From Candidatus Dojkabacteria bacterium UBA5232 (GTDB taxonomy: Bacteria; Patescibacteriota; Dojkabacteria; SC72), in the NCBI GenBank assembly GCA_002409215.1, contig DHUO01000017.1:6375-22961 (forward strand): DNA of 16,587 bases, read 5' to 3'. The notes below the pieces were generated by a model. That model worked only from the letters and a program-made list of their open reading frames with translations, was not told the DNA's origin and did not search any database. Numbering within the stretch: position 1 is the stretch's first letter; the number at the start of each line of letters is the position of its first letter. A program made the translations under genes and the position numbers. This document shows, one piece after another, positions 1 to 9,400 of this stretch.

Positions 1-339
1 TATACTAAAATATATCCAGTATCAGGCGGTTTGTCAGATACTTTGCATGGTAATTTGATTAAGGATAAGGATATTTTAGTAATGGAGGGATTGAATAATC
101 TCATGCCTGTATTTGATGCGTTTAAGGATGGTGTATATAAACATTACAAATTTCTAGATATTTTGAATTGTGATGGTGGTTGTATCAATGGTCCAGGGAT
201 GATTAGTGAAAAGAATATTCCAGAAAGAAGAAAGAGGGTTTTTAAGTATAGGGATTATGCAAGAAGGTATGAAAAGGATTTAGGTAAAACAGGTTTGAAG
301 GCTCACGCTAAAGGTATTAATTTTAAAAGAGAGTTTTAA
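1..339 (+). CDS. [FeFe]-hydrogenase-like large-subunit C-terminal fragment (5' truncated)
   Basis: This reading frame is open from the first base, so the gene begins outside the window and only its last 112 residues are seen. The fragment reads YPVSGGLSDT, then MEGLNNLMPVFDAF, then LDILNCDGGCINGPGM near residue 60. The last motif matches the C-terminal cysteine loop of the [FeFe]-hydrogenase large-subunit domain (C-x-GGC-x-x-G), whose cysteines hold the H-cluster or the adjacent 4Fe-4S cluster. The CINGPG form resembles, from memory, the PAS-linked or sensory and other divergent members more than catalytic HydA enzymes, which usually read GGCxxGGG. The role could therefore be hydrogen evolution from ferredoxin, redox sensing, or neither. 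The catalytic motifs TSCCPxW and MPCxxK would lie upstream and cannot be checked. The stop codon overlaps the next gene start by one base (TAATG), so the two genes are probably co-translated. Confidence 0.65.
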   Translation, partial: YTKIYPVSGGLSDTLHGNLIKDKDILVMEGLNNLMPVFDAFKDGVYKHYKFLDILNCDGGCINGPGMISEKNIPERRKRVFKYRDYARRYEKDLGKTGLKAHAKGINFKREF

Positions 340-776
340 TGAATCCATTTATGCAATTAGCCATAGATGAGGCTAGAAAAGGTGTTCAGAAGAATCATGG
401 TGGGCCATTTGGTGCTGTTATTGTAAAGGATGACAAGGTTATTGCATCTGCACATAATGATGTTCTTAAAGAAAATGATCCTACCTCTCATGCAGAGATA
501 GAGGCTATTAGAGAGGCAAGTGAGAAGTTAGATACTCATGATTTGTCTGGTTGTGAGCTATATACAACAGGTAAACCTTGTCCTATGTGCAAAGGGGCTA
601 TTCAATGGGCTAAGATTGAGAAGGTGTATTACGGATGTGATTATGATGATGCAAGCAAGATAGGTTTTGATGAGCATACGGGTAATAGTGGTAAGTATTC
701 AGAAGAACAGGTTAATCAGAAAGAGTGTCAGGAACTTTATGATGAGTATACTTCTTTAGACAGAGAGTTGTACTAA
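339..776 (+). CDS. guaD: Guanine deaminase / cytidine-deaminase-fold nucleoside deaminase
   Basis: This is a 145-residue zinc-dependent deaminase of the CDA fold. The zinc site is visible as HAE (His51, Glu53 as the proton shuttle) and PCPMC (Cys81 and Cys84). The stretch GGPFGAVIVKDDKVIA (residues 21-36), the NDPTSHAEI context and a GFD motif near residue 110 resemble bacterial GuaD, which converts guanine to xanthine and ammonia, more than TadA, which edits tRNA-Arg adenosine. The C-terminus ends RELY, similar to the KEY-type tail of Bacillus GuaD. Length is close to the family norm of about 155. The ATG shares its A with the preceding TAA, and a purine-rich AGAGAG lies a few bases upstream as a possible ribosome-binding site. 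It converges on the minus-strand operon with a 3-base gap. A TadA-like role remains possible, because reduced genomes may keep only one such protein. Confidence 0.72.
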   Translation: MNPFMQLAIDEARKGVQKNHGGPFGAVIVKDDKVIASAHNDVLKENDPTSHAEIEAIREASEKLDTHDLSGCELYTTGKPCPMCKGAIQWAKIEKVYYGCDYDDASKIGFDEHTGNSGKYSEEQVNQKECQELYDEYTSLDRELY

Positions 777-779
777 GGC

Positions 780-2891
780 CTACTTTTTCACATATAGCTT
801 GATATCAACAGCAATAGCCTTCTGTTCATTAAGCATAACAGGGTTAATATCCATAGATTCAATCTCAGGATATGTAATTAAAAGGCTCTGTATTTTCATT
901 ATCATATCCACAAACTTCTCTCTTGAGAGTTTAGGCTTACCCCTATATCCATCAATTATTTTTGATACACTTGTTTCAGAAAGTATTAAATCAATCTTCT
1001 CTCTAGTTTCAGGTATTAAGACATGCTTAATATCTTTATATACCTCTGTATATACTCCACCCTTTCCAATTGCCATTAAATGTCCAAATCCAACACCATC
1101 TTTTTCATAGATAGTACTATCTCCATCTCTGTTTGCTCCAATGAACATCTCAATCTTACTATCCTCAATCATTGCTTGTACTAATATTTTTGGAGAGGGA
1201 TTACCTGTAATTTTTGTAATACTTTCTTTTAATTCAATATACTTCTCTTCAAATTCTGTAATAGTTCTAATGTCTAAATATAAAGCTTTAAAATCTGTCT
1301 TATGTGCTAAATCTTCAGAAGTAGCTTTAATAGCTACTGGGAAAGTTGTTGCTGCAAAATCCCTAGCCTCTTCTAAACTACTTGCCACTAGCTGTTTGGG
1401 CATTTCAATACTAAACTCTTCAAATATTGCAATTGCCAACTCATCAGAGAGAACAGTTGTTTCACTATGAGTATTAACAAACTCCTGTATCTCTCTCTTA
1501 TTTCTAGTTTTTCTAACGTACTGGTTACTATTTACAACCTTGTTTAATTCTTTTTTCATTTCAAAATCAGCAAGTTTAGCAATTAAATGCATTGTTTCTT
1601 CTACATCATTAAACCACCCTATTCTATTATCTTGAAGTATTCTGTATGCAGGTCTAACATCTTTACCACCAAGGAAGCATGCGTATATTGGTTTTGAGGT
1701 TTTCTTTGAGAGATCAACTATGGCCTCTGCTGTACCCTCTATGTCTGTCATTAATTGAGGTGTTAGAAGAACAATTATACTGTCAACATTTACATCCTCT
1801 AAAACAGTAGTTATGGCTGATGCATATCTGTCACTTTTACTATCTCCTAGTACATCAACAGGATTTTTTATAGAGGCTTCAACAGGAAGTATGTTTTTTA
1901 GTCTCTGTTCTGTTCGCTCACCTAAATCTACAACTTCTAATCCCTCTATCTCTGCTCTATCAACAGCAGTTATTCCAGGTCCACCTGCATTCGATATTAT
2001 TGCAATATTTTTTCCTTTTGGTGTAAATCCAGTATTAATTAACTCCATTAGTTTGTATAGTTCTTCGGAATTTTCAGCAAGAATGATGTTTGATTTCTTT
2101 ACAGCTGCGAGTACTGCATCGTATGAGGATGCAAGAGAACCAGTGTGAGAGGATATTGCTTGTTTAGACTTCTCAGAGCTTCCCGGGGCAATTAGTAGTA
2201 CAGGTTTTTTAGATCTTTGTACAATTGATACAAATTCTTTACCATCAGCAAATTCTTCTAGATATATTGCAACTGCCTTTACAGAATTATTATTAAGAAA
2301 GTATGGTAGGAGTTCATTTTCATTTATATCTGCTTTATTACCAACAGATATTACATGCGAGAAACCCATTCCACTTTCTGATGCCATGTCTAATATGGCA
2401 GTACAAAACGCCCCTGATTGTGAAATGAAAGCAATATCTCCATCTCCAGGGTTTGATCTTGCAAATGTTAAATCTATTTTTGCTTTATTATTTATGAATC
2501 CAAGACAGTTAGGTCCTATTAATCTAATTTTGGCACCTCTTAGTTTGTTTGTTATCCTTTCTTCTAATTCTTTTCCTTCTGGTCCTGTTTCTGCAAAACC
2601 AGCTGATACTATTAATACTGATTTAACCCTTTTTTCAATACATTGGTCTACAATCTCTTCTACAGCTTGATATGGAAGTGCTATACAGACCATGTCTATG
2701 TCTTCATTGACTTCTAGGATTGAAGGGTATGCTTTTCTTCCAAGTAGTTCGGTGTATTTAGGATTAACGGGATATATTTTCCCATTATATCCAGTTTCAA
2801 GTAGATTCTGCATCATTACAGAACCAACTTTTTCAGGATTGTCTGATACTCCGATTATGGCAACGGATTTAGGTGAGAGTATTGTTTCCAT
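780..2891 (-). CDS. acdA: ADP-forming acetate/acyl-CoA ligase, fused alpha-beta
   Basis: The enzyme converts acyl-CoA, ADP and phosphate to acid, ATP and CoA by substrate-level phosphorylation in the cytoplasm. At 703 residues it is the full fused form. The N-terminal CoA-binding Rossmann domain starts at residue 1 (SVAIIGVSDNPEKVGS). A succinyl-CoA-ligase-like region follows, with GPNCLGFIN near 126-134 and FISQSG near 155. The phosphohistidine loop SSHTGSLASS places the catalytic His at 249. The C-terminal ATP-grasp (beta) domain, about 480-700, carries the conserved AHKTD and DINPV motifs. Its start lies 5 bases after the korB stop (TAA-agaat-ATG). It is the last gene of the long minus-strand run, directly after korAB, which supplies the acyl-CoA and fits a pyruvate-to-acetate fermentation. 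The acyl specificity (acetyl, propionyl or branched) cannot be read from sequence. The stop is TAG. Confidence 0.9.
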   Translation of the reverse strand: METILSPKSVAIIGVSDNPEKVGSVMMQNLLETGYNGKIYPVNPKYTELLGRKAYPSILEVNEDIDMVCIALPYQAVEEIVDQCIEKRVKSVLIVSAGFAETGPEGKELEERITNKLRGAKIRLIGPNCLGFINNKAKIDLTFARSNPGDGDIAFISQSGAFCTAILDMASESGMGFSHVISVGNKADINENELLPYFLNNNSVKAVAIYLEEFADGKEFVSIVQRSKKPVLLIAPGSSEKSKQAISSHTGSLASSYDAVLAAVKKSNIILAENSEELYKLMELINTGFTPKGKNIAIISNAGGPGITAVDRAEIEGLEVVDLGERTEQRLKNILPVEASIKNPVDVLGDSKSDRYASAITTVLEDVNVDSIIVLLTPQLMTDIEGTAEAIVDLSKKTSKPIYACFLGGKDVRPAYRILQDNRIGWFNDVEETMHLIAKLADFEMKKELNKVVNSNQYVRKTRNKREIQEFVNTHSETTVLSDELAIAIFEEFSIEMPKQLVASSLEEARDFAATTFPVAIKATSEDLAHKTDFKALYLDIRTITEFEEKYIELKESITKITGNPSPKILVQAMIEDSKIEMFIGANRDGDSTIYEKDGVGFGHLMAIGKGGVYTEVYKDIKHVLIPETREKIDLILSETSVSKIIDGYRGKPKLSREKFVDMIMKIQSLLITYPEIESMDINPVMLNEQKAIAVDIKLYVKK

Positions 2892-2896
2892 ATTCT

Positions 2897-3775
2897 TTAG
2901 CTATTGGTGTATTTTAATAGATTTTTTATATTATATTCCTTTACTTCTTCTGTTAGTTCAGAAAGTATACCTTTTCTACTTTCTAAATTGTCATAGAATG
3001 TTGGAATAGTGGTGTCTTGGTATATTATACCAGTATATATCTTTTTTGTTGTGTTAGCTGTGTTTAAAAGTTCTTTTGCCTGATCAAATGATTGGTTGTC
3101 GTATTCTGTGATTGTATTTGTTTTCAGAATGTTTTCATTAAACCATTGAGGAGTCATTTCTTTGTTGTATGTAGGACATGATTGGGAGATATTAATTACA
3201 CTACATCCTTTATGTTTAACAGCTTCTTTAATTATTTCTGTAAGTTGTATTGGGTCTCCAGAGTATGCTTTAGCAAAAAATGTTGGGTGAAGATTGAGTA
3301 TGAAGTTGTCAATATCTAGATTTCTTTCAGGACTACCGTGTGGCTGGGCATACATTTTCTTTCCTTTTGGTGTTGTTACTGTTGCTTGTCCTGTTGTTAG
3401 AGCAAAATTTTGATTGTTGTGTATTAGGATTGTCATGTCGTAGTTGGATTTGATTGCATTTATCAAATGGTCTACACCTTCATGGAAACATCCTCCATCT
3501 CCTATGTCTGCGAATACTGTGAACTTTCTGTTTGCTAGGTGTGCACCTGTTGCTAGGGCAATGGACCTTCCGTGTAGTCCTTTAAATCCATATGTTCCTA
3601 CTGTATCAGCTCCGTTTCCATTGCAACCAATATCAAATGATATGAATGTTTCTGATGGTGAAATGTTTAGTTCAATTAGGGATTTTTTAAGAGCTACGTG
3701 TATGGCAAAGTTTCCACATCCTGCACACCAGGTTGGTTGTACTGTTGTATTGTATTCTTTTATGTCTAATGCCAT
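2897..3775 (-). CDS. korB: 2-oxoacid:ferredoxin oxidoreductase, beta subunit
   Basis: This is the thiamine-diphosphate (TPP)-binding subunit of a 2-oxoacid:ferredoxin oxidoreductase, 292 residues, a normal length. TWCAGCG at 15-21 supplies two cluster cysteines (17 and 20). Cys51 and Cys200 (in SQSCPTYN) complete the four ligands expected for the 4Fe-4S cluster. The TPP and magnesium motif runs from GDGGCFHEG (92-100) to IHNNQNF (118-124), with GDGG in place of the commoner GDGD. With KorA it decarboxylates a 2-oxoacid to acyl-CoA and passes electrons to ferredoxin. No delta or ferredoxin-type subunit gene is present, so a separate ferredoxin must accept the electrons. The ATG lies one base after the korA stop (TAAtATG), which points to translational coupling. 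Pyruvate is the likely substrate given the downstream synthetase, but 2-oxoglutarate or branched-chain oxoacids cannot be excluded. Confidence 0.88.
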   Translation of the reverse strand: MALDIKEYNTTVQPTWCAGCGNFAIHVALKKSLIELNISPSETFISFDIGCNGNGADTVGTYGFKGLHGRSIALATGAHLANRKFTVFADIGDGGCFHEGVDHLINAIKSNYDMTILIHNNQNFALTTGQATVTTPKGKKMYAQPHGSPERNLDIDNFILNLHPTFFAKAYSGDPIQLTEIIKEAVKHKGCSVINISQSCPTYNKEMTPQWFNENILKTNTITEYDNQSFDQAKELLNTANTTKKIYTGIIYQDTTIPTFYDNLESRKGILSELTEEVKEYNIKNLLKYTNS

Positions 3776-3776
3776 A

Positions 3777-5474
3777 TTATTTATTTAGATAATCTAAGAT
3801 ATCGTCAATGAAGAAGGGTCTGCCATCATATTTTAGTAGTTTCTCTTTAAATTCATATCCACACTCTTCTTTTATTACTTTTCCTAGTTGTCCTGTTTGG
3901 TTGTTTTCAATTAAGATAAGTCTTCTGTTTTCATTTGCTAGCTTTAGGAGTTTGTCTGTTTTGAGAGGGTATACGTATTCGTATGAGAGGTATGCAATGT
4001 TTTGTCCTGCTGCTTGAGCATCTAGTACTGCGTTTTTGGTGCTACCACTTCCTACGAATATTATTTCAGTATCTTGATTCCCAAAATATTGTGGTTCGGG
4101 TATTTCTGTTTTTAATGTTTCTAGTTTTCTTTCTCTTTTATCGCTCATTTCTTTTACTTGCTGTGCAATGTCTGTGGAGTATCCTTCTTGAGTATGCTCA
4201 TCACTTGTATGAAGGTATGGTTTTAATCCTTTTGTTGGTATCCATCTAGGTGAGATTCCAGAATCTGTTGTTTGATATCTATTTTCTCCTTTTGATATTT
4301 CTCTTTCTATTTTTTCTATATTAGGAAGATTTTCAGTTGAGTATATGGCTTCGGCTATCTGTTTTTCTGTTAGTATTATGACGGGGAGTTGATATTTGTC
4401 TGCTATGTTGAATGCTTTTTGTGTTAGAGTGAAGGCTGAATCAATGTCTGATATTGATATTACACATCTAGGGAAATCTCCGTGTCCTGCTCTAACTGCG
4501 GTGTATATATCACCGCTTCCAGTCCAAGTTGGTACACCCGTTCCAGGGCCTATTCTTTGTGCTAGTACTATTACAAGTGGTGTTTCTGACATTCCTGCAC
4601 ATGAGATGCTTTCAATCATTAAATCAAAACCTCCTCCAGATGTTGCTGTTAGTGCTCTTGTTCCCATGTACATGCTTCCTAGTGCCATTTGTACAGCTGT
4701 TATTTCATTTTCAGCTTGCTTTACAACAACCTTTGTTTCATTTGCTGTTTCTCCAATGAATTTGTATATGGATGTTGCTGGTGTCATGGGGTATCCGTAG
4801 AAGGCTCTCATGCCAGCTGAGAGGGCTCCAAGTGCAAGTGCTTCATTTCCACTCATGAGGAGTTTTCTAGATAGTGATGGAGAGGGAAGAGTTATGTCTT
4901 GTCCAAGTGTATCTCTGTATGATGGGTGGTTGTATCCTGCAAGTACGCATGCTTTTTCTGCTTCAATATCAATTTTCTTTCCTTCTAAGAGTTCTAGTAC
5001 TTCTTCAATGAGGATATTTACATCAAGTTTTAATATTTTCCAGATATATCCTAGGAGTACAACATTTGCCATTATTTCAATGCCTCCTGCTTCAAGAGCG
5101 ATTTTGACAGAATCCAAATATATTATTTGAATGTTGTTTTTCTGAACAAAGATTTCTTCATCAGGGCTTAGTTCTACATCTTTACCATCGTGTATTACTA
5201 TTGCGTTTTCAAGTAGGTCGTATATGTATGTGTGAAAAGATTTTTCGGAAAGTGTGCAGAGTATGTTGTTCTTCTTTGCAGATGCATATATTTTTTTATC
5301 TGCAATATCTACTTGGTATGATGCTACTCCACCTTTTATTAATGATGGGTATTCTCTGTTTGCGAATGTGAAAAAACCTAGTCGATTTAATGCTTGGTTT
5401 AGCATTCTACCAACGGTATTTATGCCTTGGCCCGATTCACCCCCAATTTTTATTGTTGTTCTATTTGAATACAT
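3777..5474 (-). CDS. korA: 2-oxoacid:ferredoxin oxidoreductase, gamma-alpha fusion subunit
   Basis: This is a fusion of gamma and alpha chains (565 residues from the chosen start), the usual arrangement in KorA-type proteins. The gamma domain opens with TTIKIGGESGQGINTVG and has REYPSLIKGG about 40 residues in. The alpha domain begins near residue 195, carries FYGYPMTPATSIY (YPxTP motif) and QAENE, and ends with a transketolase C-terminal-like domain (IIFVGSGSTKNAV to the stop). An ATG at 5507 would give 11 more residues, but it overlaps the preceding pilin gene by 32 bases. The ATG at 5474 sits one base after the pilin stop in the same TAAtATG junction as korA-korB and places the Rossmann motif near the N-terminus, so it is preferred. 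It acts with KorB in 2-oxoacid oxidation. No odd residues were seen in the motifs. Confidence 0.88.
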   Translation of the reverse strand: MYSNRTTIKIGGESGQGINTVGRMLNQALNRLGFFTFANREYPSLIKGGVASYQVDIADKKIYASAKKNNILCTLSEKSFHTYIYDLLENAIVIHDGKDVELSPDEEIFVQKNNIQIIYLDSVKIALEAGGIEIMANVVLLGYIWKILKLDVNILIEEVLELLEGKKIDIEAEKACVLAGYNHPSYRDTLGQDITLPSPSLSRKLLMSGNEALALGALSAGMRAFYGYPMTPATSIYKFIGETANETKVVVKQAENEITAVQMALGSMYMGTRALTATSGGGFDLMIESISCAGMSETPLVIVLAQRIGPGTGVPTWTGSGDIYTAVRAGHGDFPRCVISISDIDSAFTLTQKAFNIADKYQLPVIILTEKQIAEAIYSTENLPNIEKIEREISKGENRYQTTDSGISPRWIPTKGLKPYLHTSDEHTQEGYSTDIAQQVKEMSDKRERKLETLKTEIPEPQYFGNQDTEIIFVGSGSTKNAVLDAQAAGQNIAYLSYEYVYPLKTDKLLKLANENRRLILIENNQTGQLGKVIKEECGYEFKEKLLKYDGRPFFIDDILDYLNK

Positions 5475-5475
5475 A

Positions 5476-6462
5476 TTATTGTCCACTTGAAATATTACCT
5501 TTGCCATTGAAGAGGACGTAGTTGAAGATTGAGTAGCTCCAACCTACATCAGGTACGATTACCTCTTTAGCTCTGTATGTGCCACTGCATGTTGCAGATG
5601 CTCTTAATTGCCATAGTTGTATTTTATCTGTACATTCCTTGCTCATACTGAATCTAAAAGTTAGATCTGAACCAATTGCTGTTAGTTGTATTCTTTCTAG
5701 ATTTGAGTTTAGAGGAATTGATAATGATCCACTTGATGTTGTCCAACCTGTCCCTGTGAAGTTACTATTTCCACATGGGGAAATACCTTTGCTAAAACAG
5801 TAGTTTTCTGTATCTGCATAATCATATGCTTTAATTCCTTCTCCTTCTATGAATATTTTGTTTACTGTAAAGCCTCCATCAGTTGGGTTAGGGAATGTTA
5901 TGTTGATTGTACAACCATTCTCAAAGCTTCTGCCCTTTATTGGAAAGACAAAGGTTTCTCCAGGGCGAAGGGGGAAATCTGTATCATCATTGGTTCTAGA
6001 TAGTTGTAATGTATATTCGTTGTTATGTTCTGATAGAGGACATATGTTTAAGTTTTGTAGGTCTAGCTTATGACCCAATTCTTGAGTTAGTTTTGTTATC
6101 GCATTACTACTAGAGTCGGGTCCTGCCTGTATTATCATGTCATCTTGGGCGTGGATCGTTGTTGTAATCTTTGAGATTTCATTATCGACAAGGCCTTGAA
6201 GATTTTCAGGTATGAATAATGTTTCTTTATATGTATTCCCTACCATTCCTGCTTCTACCCAATCTTCTGGTTTAGAAAGTAGGAAGTTGTCTAGTATCAT
6301 ATCAGCAACTTCTAATGCTTCAGATGAGTTTCTTTCTTGAATTGTAGCCCTTTTTTGGGTCATTAATCTAGAGAAGACAGAAAACCCTATTATTGATGCA
6401 ACAATTAGTATTACCATAATTATTGCTAATGCTTGTGCATTGTACGTCTTTTTAGTTCTCAT
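5476..6462 (-). CDS. PilX-like minor type IV pilin / pilus-associated protein
   Basis: The protein has 328 residues from the preferred start. The N-terminus is MRTKKTYNAQALAIIMVILI followed by more hydrophobic residues to about position 31. Then comes a polar amphipathic stretch (RLMTQKRATIQERNSSEALE). This is the PilX-type pattern of QxxAL, one transmembrane helix, then an SR...EERNxxxALxxAD helix. No classical G|FxxxE prepilin peptidase site is seen, which is common in PilX-like proteins. The rest (about 60-328) looks like a beta-rich extracellular domain with several cysteines and matches nothing I can name. A start at 6546 would add 28 residues and overlap the upstream gene by 77 bases. 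The ATG at 6462 lies 7 bases past that gene's stop and directly precedes the helix. It sits between the giant secreted protein gene and korA, so a shared surface structure with the former is likely. Confidence 0.6.
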   Translation of the reverse strand: MRTKKTYNAQALAIIMVILIVASIIGFSVFSRLMTQKRATIQERNSSEALEVADMILDNFLLSKPEDWVEAGMVGNTYKETLFIPENLQGLVDNEISKITTTIHAQDDMIIQAGPDSSSNAITKLTQELGHKLDLQNLNICPLSEHNNEYTLQLSRTNDDTDFPLRPGETFVFPIKGRSFENGCTINITFPNPTDGGFTVNKIFIEGEGIKAYDYADTENYCFSKGISPCGNSNFTGTGWTTSSGSLSIPLNSNLERIQLTAIGSDLTFRFSMSKECTDKIQLWQLRASATCSGTYRAKEVIVPDVGWSYSIFNYVLFNGKGNISSGQ

Positions 6463-6469
6463 ATTTTTG

Positions 6470-9400
6470 TTACATAGGTTTAAATCCAACTTCTCTCTTA
6501 TATGCATTTGTTTGTAGACCGAAGAATAGTTCGGAGAATACAGCATATTTAGGATGGTAGTTAGCAGTCAGGACTGGGTGATTAGGATTAAGTAATCCTA
6601 ATGTTCTTTGTAGGGAGAAGGCAGGGGAAGAACCTACCTCCCCAAGAGCAATGATACCTCCATTGACAAGTACTTTGTCATGGAAACCTCCTTCTGGAGC
6701 TTCTGGAAGAATATTAATATTACCTTTTGCTATTAGGAATGCATCTATTTGGTCTGTTTCCAATGTTCCTCCACCACTACTTGATCCATTAGGGTATCCA
6801 ATATTTATATTACCTTCGGTAAAGATGTACAGGGCATGTTCACCCTGATTATCTCCTGGAGTACTGCTAAAACCTTCTTTAATATCCCGTGTTATAGTTA
6901 TGTCAGACTTTCCATCAGGAGGGACAATTATTATTTTACCTGAATAAAAAAAGCCTGCTAATCTATTAGTTCTATAAATACAACCTTTTGGGTCATTGCA
7001 CACTAAGGCAGTAATGAATGGAGTGATTGCTTCACTTAAACTGGGTTTAATCCTCTCAAAGTTCTCCTTTAGTGCATCAAAAAGGCCAGCATTATTATTT
7101 ACATCCGTTATTCTTTTTGCTACAGCTGGATTCATATTAGTTCCGGTATAATCTAAGACTTTGTATAATCCACCTGTCCTGGAAGATATTAACTCTGTTC
7201 CAAGATTGTGTTTTTGGTCAAGACCATCTGTTGGGTAACTCACAGTACCTTGAGAGTAAAAGACACCTCCTTTTGTTGTAATCCATTTATTTAGTTCTAC
7301 TGGATTGATTCCAGGGGTACCGTCTTTTCCTGTTTGTTCATAGTTACAAGCCCTGTCATATGTTGTGATGTAGAAGTGAATGTTTCCTTCAGAGTTTGTT
7401 CCTACATTAGCTGTCATTTCTGTTTGACCTGCATTAGGATGAAACCAACCACTATTGGGCATACCGTTTGTTACAGTTTGCATTTTACCGATATCTTCTT
7501 GTGGAGGAATCTGTTCTCCTGAGTGGGGGTTTTGTACGGTCTGTTGTGGTGAAGGTGCTTCTCGGATAACTGGATGAGCTGGAGTTGTACCCGTTTTGTA
7601 TACATTTACTACTGTATGGTTTGGACGTATACCATTTGGTATGTTGTCAGTACTATTCCACTTCAAATCAAGCCGTCTTTGATCTTCAGGACTCTTTGGT
7701 TTAAGGCTAATATCTTGAAGTTTAGGATTTACAAAATCAAAGTTCCATGTTTCCCCTGTTCTTTTTACAGATCTTTGATCTGTAAAGATTCCATATGGTT
7801 GTGCCTCAAACAATGTAAGGTTGTCCATCATACCAGCCCAAAGAGTATACTTGCCTGATATTGGACTATTTTTCTCAAATTCTATATCTATTTCCATGTG
7901 TGTTGTATTGCCATTTTGTGCCATTCTGACAGCTTTTACTTCGGCTATCTTTACATTACTTCCATTATTATTGATATATATACTTTGTTGATCTTCAGCA
8001 GTCCCTCCATTTTTTCTTACCCAACCGTGAATTGGGTAATGTCTAAATAATCCTACGTGTGTTCCAGTCGTATACACAATAAGACCTATCTTATTAGGGT
8101 CTAGCGCAACATGTGTGTCTCTAGGTCCAAGCGATCTAATATTATTAATCTCATCTCCAAGAGAGTGTCCCTCTTTTACTAACCAGATTATAGCTGCATT
8201 TATTTTATGATTAGGGTTACTACTTCCAACATCAATATCTCTTGCTGCTATATTAAATGTTAGTTTTCTGTTTGCTTCATTACCTGTATATCTGTTTTCT
8301 GGTGTACAACCCTTTTCTGTTTTGACAGTATCTCCTGTTATTGTTGTGCTTGTTAGAACAGGTGGTGTATTTACTTTAAAATGGAGTTTGCTTGATTGTC
8401 CTGGTATCCATGAGTCATCACATTTGTTTTGAGTTTCAAAGGTAGCACTAAAATATGCTGAATATCCATAATTAAACCAAGACCAACCTTTATCAGGGAT
8501 ATTTCTGAAAGCGTAAAAGGGATTATCTCGACCTAATTCTTTAGGGCTTCCACTTACCTCTGTTTCGTTTGATACGGTTGTTCCTTTTATCCTTAACCTA
8601 GCTCTTAATCCTCTTGCTCCTGTAGGTAATCCAATATTATCTACTTCTGTTGCGGTTGTTGAATTAGGATGTGGATATCTTATTAATGTTTCTCCTGTTG
8701 GTATGGAAGATGGAGTTGACCAGTAGAAGGTTTTCCCAGGTTGATCAGGTATATTTATTCTTAAGTCTTCAAATATTTGAAGTCTGTTTACTTTGGGGAT
8801 AGAGGTGTTGGTTTCTGGTTTGTAACAACTAGCTGTATTACATACATTGGCACCTCCACAACCATTATCATCGAAACAATATGCATCTTGACCTTTACAC
8901 AAAGGACCACCTTCTTCTGTCATTCTATACAGATTATATTCTGGATCTAGTCCTCTATTAATATCTTTACAATTATCTTCTACTACACATCTTTGTTCTG
9001 GTGGAGGACATTGTGGAGTACATCCACCACCTCCTCCACCTCCACCATCTCCTCCTCCATGACAACACTGTCCATAAAAAAGGGTTCTGCCTGCCCCTGG
9101 ACCAGGATAACCACCTTCTGTGCAAGTACAATTACAGAATTTATCTACTTCTGTTAATGGAGGACAGGTGGTAAGATTACACCCATCACCTAGGTCGATG
9201 CAGGTGTTTGTTCCATTCACACAACACATTCCATTAGCTCTGCAGCTCTTCCGAATTTTTGTAGTACCACATTTACATTTGTCATTACTATTACATGTTG
9301 AGTTATATGGTACACAGCTGTCATGTGGTGTACATACAGGATCACTCTGCACATTACAAACACCGTTGTTGATATCTTCCCATGTATATCCATTTACACT

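Noticed and set aside
770..800. Possible bidirectional terminator between the convergent deaminase and synthetase genes (AGGCCT then TTTTT)
   Set aside because: The stem is only about six bases and the gap between stops is 3 bases. This is too weak to call.
4396..4800. A 134-codon open frame on the plus strand opposite korA
   Set aside because: It lies entirely antisense to a well-supported korA with intact motifs. Its translation shows no recognisable domain, and such frames are common opposite AT-rich genes.
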